Source: Cymbomonas tetramitiformis (lineage: Eukaryota; Chlorophyta; Pyramimonadophyceae; Pyramimonadales; Pyramimonadaceae). From it: DNA of 64,000 nt. The stretch lies in contig LGRX02024716.1 in NCBI GenBank assembly GCA_001247695.2, forward strand, positions 1-64,000, written 5' to 3'. The position numbers and the translations under genes were made by a program. Below the pieces are notes generated by a model, which saw nothing but the letters and a program-made list of their open reading frames with translations, had not been told where the DNA came from and made no database searches. Shown here piece by piece: positions 28,966 to 36,420 of this stretch; the first letter of the stretch is position 1, and each line of letters begins with the position of its first letter.

Positions 28966-31284
28966 TTAGAGGATCATATTACTATATTCCTCGTGGCTCT
29001 TTGGTTTCAATCCTACACGACAAGCAACACCACATTTGTCTATCTTCTTTTGCCAATTATCAAATCCCATCTTTGTAAGTTCTCTTCCTAATTTTGTTTG
29101 TGACATATTTCCAAAGCCCTCCATTCTCTTCAATGTATTATATATCCTACTAAATTTGACATAGTCCTCATTCTCGACTCTTTGAGATGCCTCTCGGACA
29201 TTGTCGACTGCCTCGAACTCTTCAAACAATAATTTCTCTATGCTCGAACCTCCCAACCATGTGTCCCTGATCTCCATCATGTCTTTAGGCTCTATAAGGC
29301 CATGTCGTGCATATTCTTTGTAAGCTTCAAACAATATTTTGAGAAATGCATGCTGCCACTCGATGGTATCGATCTTGTCTTTGATTTCATCGTCCCTCAA
29401 CAATCGTGTCTTGCCGTTCACCTTTTCTTTCTCTACAAATTGCACGTTCCATTGAGAGATCCTCACTCGATTCTTTACCGCGTCGTCCGTCGGCTCGATG
29501 ACCGGTATATCATTACACATCAAGAAACACGATGTCAATAAGTAAAACGACATTTCATTTTGATAATTCTTTCGACCAACGACCTTATCACCACCCGATG
29601 CCGCAATCTTTATCATATTCCCATCTAAAGGGCTTTGCATCTTCATTTCGTTTGATAACACAATTCTCTTTCCGATGAAGTCCACAAGCCAAGATTGTTT
29701 TTTTGCTGGCTCGCCTCCTTTGCTATACACCAAGTTTTCACCACACATGTGTCCTATATAATCCCCAAACGTGTTTTCTAGGAAATTGCATAACACACCC
29801 TTTCCGGCATTGGATTCTCCGACATGGATAAAGAACTTCTTTTCTTTCAAGAGATGTCCTCCCAATGCCATGGCTAAGGATTGGATTATGTAATTCCGAT
29901 GATCTACATTTGGATGTGGGTTTTCAAATATATTTGAATAAACCTCTTGTTCCACTTTTGGGTCCACTTTGCTCAAGTCCGGAAAATCGTAATCTAGCTT
30001 ATGAAATGACACAATGCTTGGATCAAAATCTTGTAGTGTACCGGTGGTCATGTTATATATGCCGTTGTTAAAATGTATCATACCCACTCCACTTTTGAAA
30101 GTCCTTTTGTACCAATTGTCTTGTCTTACAAATCTGGGTAACATCATTGCAAGTCGGTTGAAGGGACCTAAATCTTCACCCCAAGCGGTTGTCATTCTTG
30201 GACCGCCTTTCAACTCCTCCTCAATTCCATCACACAATTTAAACAATCTTGAATGATACTTGTCATCCTTGTACCATACACCTTCATCGTAGATATAAAA
30301 GGTGTCCTCACAAAACTTCAATTTGTCTTTGTGATATCTCAAAAAGACATGAGCGGCATCTTTATCGGTCATCGGAATTATTGTTGTCGGCATGGCGGTG
30401 TCCCTATTTGACCATGCCTTTTCCAATTTCGCCTCAAGATCACTACACTCCTCAAAAGGTTTAACAATGAGTTTGATTCTTGAGTATTCAACACCGAAGT
30501 GTTCAACAATTGCTTTCTCACACGAGTAAATAATATCGTCAATATTCTCCTCAGATTTTCTAAGCAACAATCCATCAAATATTAATGATCCTATATCATG
30601 CCCCTCGTCCTCCAAGTGTTTCTTGATGACCATTAATATTTCACATTCCTTCGAGAACACAAGTCTAGACAACTCACTACCCGAAGAGACTTTGAGGTGA
30701 GGCAATATCGTGTTCTTAAGTTCATGGGAAAGCTTTCCTCCAAAGGTATTCTTTATATCGTTTATGGGAACATTATTTTTTTCATGCCAAGTTTTTTGTA
30801 CTTGACCAAAAAGCTTAGCGGTAAATAGATTCTTAATCAAATCTTTGTCACAATTGTAGGCTTTCATAAGGTTTTCTATAATCGACTCTCGATCGTTCAA
30901 ATATTCATCCAAATTTGGTGTTGAAGCATCACCACACAATACTTTGACGATGGTGTATGCACAATTCTTAATATCGATATCATGATAAATGTCTTTGGCA
31001 AGATATGCTCTTATTTCTCGAGGCATACCTTGGTAGGTTGAGATGTCGGTTTGAGCATAATACCGACCACATCGAGATGGTTTATATTTGACCTCTACTT
31101 TTCCATCGTTGGAATTTTCAAGCTTCAATAGTAAATGTTTCATTTGTTTTTTGGAATTTGTCGTAATCGATTCATCCCTAGAGATAGAGAAAGTAAAATC
31201 TGAAATGTTTCCTTCGTATATGAGCTTCTCAACCTTCTCTTGATCGTAGAATTCAATGTTAGTGATATTTGTTGACTTAGGCAT
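28966..31284 (-). CDS. D5-type SF3 helicase with polymerase-like N-terminal domain
   Basis: 772 aa from the start chosen here (a longer in-frame start exists at 31356). The N-terminal ~270 residues contain RYYAQTDISTYQGMPREIR, YHDIDIKNC and SLIFDGLLLR, resembling the divergent family A-like polymerase (TVpol) domain described in virophages and Polinton-like viruses. A D5_N-like domain follows, then the superfamily 3 helicase: Walker A HVGESNAGKGVL, Walker B-type WLVDFIGKRIVLSNEM, and motif C-type FYLLTSCFLMCNDIPVI. It unwinds DNA and may prime or polymerise. The later Met was chosen because the candidate early promoter motif lies 30-42 nt before it, as for PolB. PolB is also present, so this would be a second polymerase-like protein in one element. 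Confidence 0.82.
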   Translation of the reverse strand: MPKSTNITNIEFYDQEKVEKLIYEGNISDFTFSISRDESITTNSKKQMKHLLLKLENSNDGKVEVKYKPSRCGRYYAQTDISTYQGMPREIRAYLAKDIYHDIDIKNCAYTIVKVLCGDASTPNLDEYLNDRESIIENLMKAYNCDKDLIKNLFTAKLFGQVQKTWHEKNNVPINDIKNTFGGKLSHELKNTILPHLKVSSGSELSRLVFSKECEILMVIKKHLEDEGHDIGSLIFDGLLLRKSEENIDDIIYSCEKAIVEHFGVEYSRIKLIVKPFEECSDLEAKLEKAWSNRDTAMPTTIIPMTDKDAAHVFLRYHKDKLKFCEDTFYIYDEGVWYKDDKYHSRLFKLCDGIEEELKGGPRMTTAWGEDLGPFNRLAMMLPRFVRQDNWYKRTFKSGVGMIHFNNGIYNMTTGTLQDFDPSIVSFHKLDYDFPDLSKVDPKVEQEVYSNIFENPHPNVDHRNYIIQSLAMALGGHLLKEKKFFIHVGESNAGKGVLCNFLENTFGDYIGHMCGENLVYSKGGEPAKKQSWLVDFIGKRIVLSNEMKMQSPLDGNMIKIAASGGDKVVGRKNYQNEMSFYLLTSCFLMCNDIPVIEPTDDAVKNRVRISQWNVQFVEKEKVNGKTRLLRDDEIKDKIDTIEWQHAFLKILFEAYKEYARHGLIEPKDMMEIRDTWLGGSSIEKLLFEEFEAVDNVREASQRVENEDYVKFSRIYNTLKRMEGFGNMSQTKLGRELTKMGFDNWQKKIDKCGVACRVGLKPKSHEEYSNMIL

Positions 31285-31313
31285 GTTTGTATTATACTCG
31301 TTAGATATCGAGT

Positions 31314-31326
31314 CTTTAAGTGGATT
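31314..31326 (-). promoter_or_regulatory. Candidate early promoter motif (helicase)
   Basis: AATCCACTTAAAG on the minus strand. It falls inside the longer ORF but 30-42 nt before the second Met, the same distance range as before PolB, which favours the shorter helicase. Confidence 0.45.
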
Positions 31327-31356
31327 ATTTGCGTTATCACTCTTGAAACACTTCAT

Positions 31357-31657
31357 AGTGTACGTTAGATATTATTCAATGAACCCATGACGCAAAGTGG
31401 GTCTTAAATTTTTTTCTGAGTCTGAAAAGCCAAAAACGCACTGTTACAGGGCCCGATTTCAGATCGCAGACCCCCCTGGACAGTGGGTCGTGGGTCGTGG
31501 GTCGACGGTTTCAGATTAAAGTATTTTGTAATCGTTCGATTAAATAATATCGAAGGTCTGTGCGGAATCTGTGTATAATTTCAAATGCTCCTCGGACGCA
31601 GGAACGCTTTCGAAGTTATTACGTCATAGAGTTCCAGTGAATTTCGCGTATAAACGC
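31357..31657. promoter_or_regulatory. Intergenic region with variant iteron block
   Basis: No gene. At about 31484-31510 there are three tandem GGGTCGT 7-mers followed by GGGTCGACGGTTT and an AT tail, a variant of the GTCTAYG iterons elsewhere in the element with the same layout. Confidence 0.5.
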
Positions 31658-31980
31658 GTCATAGTCTTTTTTAAAGGCATGACCCGCTAAAAAGACTATG
31701 ACCAGTTTATATAAAAATGTCATAGTCTTTTTTGAAGCAAGGTAACGTAGAAAAGACTATGACCAGTTTATATAAAAATGTCATAGTCTTTTTTGAAGCC
31801 AGGTAACGTAGAAAAGACTATGACCAGTTTATATAAAAATGTCTAGTCTTTTTTGAAGCCAGGTAACGTAGAAAAGACTATGACCAGTTTATATAAAAAC
31901 GTCATAGTCTTTTTTGAAGCCAGGTAACGTAAAAAAGACTATGACCAGTTTATATAAGAACGTCATACACTTTTTTGAAA
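31658..31980 (+). repeat. 61 bp tandem repeats: hairpin plus TATA box
   Basis: Starts at 31658, 31719, 31780, 31841, 31901 and 31962 give a period of 60-61 bp (five full copies and a partial). Each unit has an inverted repeat, CATAGTCTTTTTT pairing with AAAAGACTATG around a 17-19 nt loop containing GGTAACGTA, followed by CCAGTTTATATAAAA. The copies are nearly identical. It lies about 250 bp upstream of the plus-strand gene at 32243 and may act as an enhancer, promoter array or origin. Confidence 0.9.
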
Positions 31981-32242
31981 GTCGATCGTTACATTGAGCC
32001 GAAGTTGCCAGTGCTTTCGAGACAGCTGGCAGGAAATTGTCACAAATATCTGATACAATCAATTCAGTACACTTGGCAGAACGTGCGATGACATGAACAG
32101 TAATTAATTTAAAGACCCTGAATAAAATGCAGCCCCTGAATAAACGTTGCAGCCGTCAACAGGTATCATCGATCCCTGCTTTCGCACGTCACAGTTGTTT
32201 AGATATATCATATCATTGTATCATTCTTTTCGTAAAAGTACC

Positions 32243-32911
32243 ATGGCAGAATCACAGTGCATTGACTATTACGAGGAAGCATTTGAGCTCGCTGAGGCTG
32301 AACCTGATCTGGTTGACGCGACAACAAACATAGTTCGACACGACGTGCCTGAGCCCACATTCGAAGGTCAAGGGTCGTCTACTAGCGAAAGGGCTTACCT
32401 GAAAAAGGAAATTTGTAAGAAGGGGAAAAAGCGAATTTTGTTGGAAAGTGAGCGACGAGGGTGCAAGATATCTATGGTCAAAGAAGTAGAGTGTGCACCA
32501 GTTGGTCAGTTGTCAGAGGCTGAGGAGTTATGGGCTAATATATACCATAGCTGCGACACAGAATCAAAGGAAAGTGAGTACGATTGGAGAACTAACTTAG
32601 AAGGGAAGTACCTTGTTGGGTCTCGTCGCATCACTGAGAAAAACGTGCGAGATGAGCAGAAAAAAACCGTCGCATCTCAGTTGACAAAGGAGGAGCTGCT
32701 AGCTCTTTTAGCTAAGTTTGATCCGCACTCAGCTCCAGTCGAAGGCCTCCCAGTGCCCACAGCTCCTTTGATACCCACTCCTAGTCCCCAACCTATCCCA
32801 AACTTGATGGACGCGGAAGTTTTGCTGCCACCTGTGCAGAAGACTGCTGTAGAACGTGCGGCTGAACTCATTGGACTTGGACAGCGTCCTGCGAAGCTTC
32901 CCAAGACTTAA
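32243..32911 (+). CDS. Unknown acidic protein with proline-rich tail
   Basis: 222 aa from ATG 32243, chosen for its ACCATGG context (the frame is open 32 codons further upstream). The N-terminus is acidic (CIDYYEEAFELAEAEPDLVD), a basic patch follows (KKEICKKGKKRILLESERRG), and residues ~165-200 are proline rich (PLIPTPSPQPIPN). No family is recognised. Composition is less AT-rich than the rest of the virus. It is followed by a GGTAAGT immediately after the stop and by the plus-strand gene at 33278, so the two may form one spliced or bicistronic transcript. Confidence 0.5.
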   Translation: MAESQCIDYYEEAFELAEAEPDLVDATTNIVRHDVPEPTFEGQGSSTSERAYLKKEICKKGKKRILLESERRGCKISMVKEVECAPVGQLSEAEELWANIYHSCDTESKESEYDWRTNLEGKYLVGSRRITEKNVRDEQKKTVASQLTKEELLALLAKFDPHSAPVEGLPVPTAPLIPTPSPQPIPNLMDAEVLLPPVQKTAVERAAELIGLGQRPAKLPKT

Positions 32912-33277
32912 GGTAAGTCCCTTCCGCATTTTCAGTTCTTAACTTCGCATCACGCTTCGCATTTTCAGTTCTTAGTTTCGCATCACGTTTCGCACTTCAG
33001 TTCTTAGCTTCGCATCACGTTTCGCATGTCGCACTTTAGTTACTCCGCATGTCCCTTCCGCATTTTCAGTTCTTAGCTTCGCATCACGCTTCGCATTTTC
33101 AGTTCTTAGTTTCGCATCACGTTTCGCACTTCAGTTCTTAGCTTCGCATCACGTTTCGCATTTTGACGTTGTGACTTTCGCATTTTCACGTTGTGACTTT
33201 CGCATCGTGTGGTAGTTTAGTTATTTCGCATGTTCACGTTGTGACTTTCGCATCGTGTGTTGTGCTGGCGTGCAGGT
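32912..33277 (+). repeat. TTCGCA-type repeats, possible intron
   Basis: A region of short direct repeats built from TTCGCATCACG, TTTTCAGTTCTTAG and TTTCGCAT, with no ORF. It starts with GGTAAGT right after the TAA of the upstream gene and ends GCGTGCAG just before ATG 33278, so it has the layout of a GT-AG intron in a dicistronic mRNA. Without transcript data this stays open. Confidence 0.5.
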
Positions 33278-33898
33278 ATGGGCGACTACGACTGGGAGGC
33301 GTTTTACAGTGCTGAAAAGTATATGGGTGCTCCAACCCAAGAGCACGAATTAGACAAGAAGCCTAAAAGCTTACCTGACTTTTTTGCGAATGGTAACTGG
33401 ACAACTATGCAGTTTTTTCAGCACGTTGTCTCTAACATCCGTAGTGAGATAAAAGCTGCGGTCAAAAAAACTGAAAAGAAATGCGAAAGTAAGACAAGTG
33501 AAAACCCGCATCAAGAGGGTTCAGGGCGGGCGGCCCACGAATTACAGGCTCTGCGTGGCGAGTTAGCACAAACCAAAGAGCAATTTGCATATCTTCACGC
33601 ATCTGTGGCAGAGTTGGCTGAGGAATTGCACCGTGTCAAAACGAACCGCACCCCTGCTGCTCCTCCACGCAATCCGGAACCTGCTGAGGTGAAATGTATC
33701 ACTGCCATCCGCCGCACGGTTAAAGATAACTTGGACGTGCAAGCTAAGATTGAAGTAGGCAAGGTGCTTGAACAGGACAGTGCACAATATTTGTTGTACT
33801 TCAAGCACCTTGTAGACAGTGGTTTCATTAGCTTTGACGCAGGATCCGTGAAAATTCGTATGCCACAGACGGCGAGTGCTGCACGTGAAGAGAAGTGA
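33278..33898 (+). CDS. Unknown coiled-coil protein
   Basis: 206 aa from ATG 33278, chosen because it sits 2 nt after a possible splice acceptor; a longer in-frame start lies 21 nt upstream. Residues ~90-130 form a probable coiled coil (ELQALRGELAQTKEQFAYLH and on). The last ~60 residues (TVKDNLDVQAKIEVGKVLEQ) could be a compact helical domain. An acidic N-terminus plus central coiled coil resembles scaffold or phosphoprotein layouts, but no family is recognised. Confidence 0.5.
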   Translation: MGDYDWEAFYSAEKYMGAPTQEHELDKKPKSLPDFFANGNWTTMQFFQHVVSNIRSEIKAAVKKTEKKCESKTSENPHQEGSGRAAHELQALRGELAQTKEQFAYLHASVAELAEELHRVKTNRTPAAPPRNPEPAEVKCITAIRRTVKDNLDVQAKIEVGKVLEQDSAQYLLYFKHLVDSGFISFDAGSVKIRMPQTASAAREEK

Positions 33899-34170
33899 AC
33901 ATCCTTCCGAACATCCGAGAAGTGGCTAGTATGCTATGTTTTGGTATTTTTCACTTTCAATATATGTTTTTAGTCTGCTCAGTGAAACTTCTTGTGTTTA
34001 TATTGGTTTATTTGTCTTGCCTGACCGAGCATCCGAACACCCGAAGTGCACTTGTGCACCCGAGCATCCGAACATCCGAAGTCACACACGCACCCGAGCA
34101 TACCTGTAAAGTGATATTATATCATAAAGCACTTCACATATTATTGCATAGATCATTGCATAATAACTTG
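33899..34170. other. Intergenic region with short CCGAACATC repeats
   Basis: No gene. Short direct repeats of the form CCCGAGCATCCGAACATC occur around 34025-34105, after an AT-rich stretch. Their function is unknown. Confidence 0.6.
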
Positions 34171-34884
34171 CTAGCTTTCAGTTATTTCTTTTGTTATCTG
34201 ATAATATTTATGATCTTTTTCAATCCCTATATATCTGCGTGAATTATCTAAACCGACTTGAGCTGAACTCCCAGTACCCATAAAAGGGTCTAATACTGTA
34301 TCATTTTCATTTGAATAAGTTCTTATTATGTATTGCATGATATCATATGGCTTTGCTGTCGGGTGTGTAGACTTGTAATTACTTTTGTCAATATGTATAA
34401 CAGATCGAGGAAATCGTTTTCCATCTGTGTTTTGGGTATTTACTCTTGGTGATTGTCCTGCGTAGAGTTCTGTGCGTCGGCCGGGAACACGTGTATAAGG
34501 TTGACCGTCAGTCTTTTGAGGATTATATGTAGTCCGACCTTTTGCAAATATGTAGATCATTTCGTGTGCTCTTAGCTCTTGATAATTTGCGTGATAAAAG
34601 AGAGTCGACATGGACTTAACGTAACAAAGATCGCGTCGGAAATATGGTTTATTACTTGATATTAGTTCATGACCGAAACGTGTCGTGCAAAAGAATATGT
34701 ACGCAGCTTTTGGTTTTCCGATTCTTTTTAATTCTTTCCATAACTTATCTAAGTCTACTTTATTTTTATCGAACTTACAAGCTGTTTGATTATATGGGAG
34801 ATCAAGTATCACTAAATCAACTGAGTGCGTGTCGATATTTGGGAATACATCGAAACAGTCTGCGTGGAATAACTGGGTCATCAT
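34171..34884 (-). CDS. N6-adenine/N4-cytosine DNA methyltransferase
   Basis: 237 aa. Motif IV is near the N-terminus (VDLVILDLPYNQT, ~23-35) and the AdoMet motif near the C-terminus (DPFMGTGSSAQ, ~195-205), preceded by STHPTAKP. This is the permuted beta-class order of N6A/N4C methyltransferases (PF01555 type). Both catalytic and cofactor motifs are intact. The first seven codons lie inside the right TIR, so its promoter must be in the TIR; the left TIR has a dead copy of the same start. It may mark viral DNA or protect it from nucleases. No partner restriction enzyme is seen. Confidence 0.88.
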   Translation of the reverse strand: MMTQLFHADCFDVFPNIDTHSVDLVILDLPYNQTACKFDKNKVDLDKLWKELKRIGKPKAAYIFFCTTRFGHELISSNKPYFRRDLCYVKSMSTLFYHANYQELRAHEMIYIFAKGRTTYNPQKTDGQPYTRVPGRRTELYAGQSPRVNTQNTDGKRFPRSVIHIDKSNYKSTHPTAKPYDIMQYIIRTYSNENDTVLDPFMGTGSSAQVGLDNSRRYIGIEKDHKYYQITKEITES

Positions 34885-35223
34885 AAGATACGAAAAGAAA
34901 TAAAAATGACTTAGTGGTGTTTACATCAGTAGATCGACAATATGATATACATAAATATACAAGAAATATGTTTATGTAAACCGTAGACCGTAGACTGTAG
35001 ACTCACATATATCTTACATATATCTTACATATATCTTACATATAAAATACAATAAATATCTTTATATAAACCGTAGACCATAGACCATAGACTTACATAA
35101 AATATACATATGACATACATAAGATTACCATAAATATATGTTTACACAAACCATAGACCATAGACCATAGACCACACATGTCATCCATTGACATATGGGA
35201 CCCCTATGCTACATACATGTAGT
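34864..35223 (-). repeat. Right terminal inverted repeat of the virus
   Basis: Reverse complement of 9823-10182, identical over 360 bp as far as compared. It contains three iteron blocks and the first codons and presumed promoter of the adenine/cytosine methyltransferase. Confidence 0.95.
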
Positions 35224-35229
35224 AAGGTC
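35224..35229 (+). other. Target-site duplication, right (AAGGTC)
   Basis: AAGGTC directly follows the right terminal CATGTAGT and continues into TAGGCGCTGTCG, the normal start of a host repeat unit. Confidence 0.9.
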
Positions 35230-35855
35230 TAGGCGCTGTCGATCACAAATATGCGATCTCCACTAGGCGTCGATCTTTTTGGACAGCACCATTATTACCA
35301 TGCGATGTTAACATGGATATCGCCATTACATCATATGACCGCAGGATCATGTGCGCGACAGTGCTTTGCTTTTTGCATCCCAGCATGCCATGCCATAACG
35401 CGTGGGTGGCGTCGCAGTACATACACGCGACTGCAGTGGCAGTGTCATCGCTAGCGTCTGGCGATCGTGAGATCGAAAATTCGACTGCGTCGCTCGTTGG
35501 GATTCGAGCTTTGCTGCTGCTGCTGATTAAGGTAAGGTAAGGTAAGGTAAGGTAATTTGGTTCGGGTGAAGATTATAAAGGTCAGAGGTCTAGGCGCTGT
35601 CGATCACAAATATGCGATCTCCACTAGGCGTCGATCATTTTGGACAGCGCGATTAATTACCATGCGATGTTAACATGGATATCGCCATTACATCATATGA
35701 CCGCAGGATCATGTGCGCGACAGTGCTTTGCTTTTTGCTTCCCAGCAAGCCATGCCATAACGCGTGGGTGGCGTCGTGGTACATACACGCGACTATTGTG
35801 GCACTGTCATCGTTAGCGTCTGGCGATCGTGAGATGGAACATTCGACTGCGTCGC
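35224..35855 (+). repeat. Host repeat copies right of the virus
   Basis: One full type I copy (from about 35229, with a short CTG tract) and a second (from about 35588) that is cut at 35855 after ATTCGACTGCGTCGC by the LTR beginning TGTGGGAGG. With the virus removed the first copy joins the left array without a gap. Confidence 0.92.
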
Positions 35856-36364
35856 TGTGGGAGGACTGCTCCTCACAGGGCACTGTAACTACTGATGGGA
35901 GTCTTATATGGACTGCATATAATGACTTACTGCCTAGGTACTGCTAGGTCAGCTCTTTAGACATAGGACTGCTATGTCTAGACTTACTACATATATTTGC
36001 ATGTAAGAATTAGGTATTATATTTGACTTTTGCCATGCGGCTGTTTTTACTCTAGAAATCTCCACTGTTTCTTTGGCCTTGGCCATTACTTATTCACTCA
36101 GCTCTCTGAGGTAATCCTAGTCAGCATGGCCAAGTCTCATCAACCTATCATATGCTTGTACCACATTATCATGCAGTATGATGTGCCAGTATTCTACATG
36201 TCACATTATTACACAGTACAGTGGTACTGTGTACTCCCATATAAGGGGGGTCTCTTCCTCAACAGGGGTCTCGGGCGCTAATGCCGTAAGGCGCGTATGA
36301 CACTTCTGGCATGTATGACATTGCCGAGTCATCCGCGCATGACACCGTGTGTTGTCCTAGCACA
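35856..36364 (-). mobile_element. 3' LTR of retrotransposon B
   Basis: 509 bp. Read on the minus strand it begins TGTGCTAGGACAACAC right after a G-rich polypurine tract (plus-strand C-run at about 36366-36377) and ends CTCCTCCCACA inside a host repeat. TG...CA ends, the polypurine tract and a CTTATATGG TATA-like box support the call. The inner end contains a short hairpin (TGTGGGAGGACTGCTCCTCACA region). No matching second LTR was found at the other end of this element. Confidence 0.75.
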
Positions 36365-36420
36365 ACTCCCCCCCCCCTTCAGGTGGGAAGCGTCCTCGCT
36401 TGTGCTTAGATGCACAGTCG

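Larger units (their letters stand above)
9823..35223. mobile_element. Integrated Polinton/Polinton-like virus, complete, 25.4 kb
   Basis: The element is bounded by 360 bp terminal inverted repeats that match base for base as far as compared, and by a 6 bp direct duplication AAGGTC (9817-9822 and 35224-35229). Removing it and one duplication leaves the continuous host repeat linker, so the borders are exact. Inside are a major capsid protein, packaging ATPase, protein-primed type PolB, DDE integrase and SF3 helicase, the diagnostic Polinton/PLV/adintovirus-class set, plus fibres, a retropepsin, a lipase-like protein and DNA-modification enzymes. Its AT-rich composition differs from the host flanks. 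Near-identical TIRs and largely intact ORFs suggest recent integration, although one methyltransferase gene is frameshifted. Confidence 0.95.
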
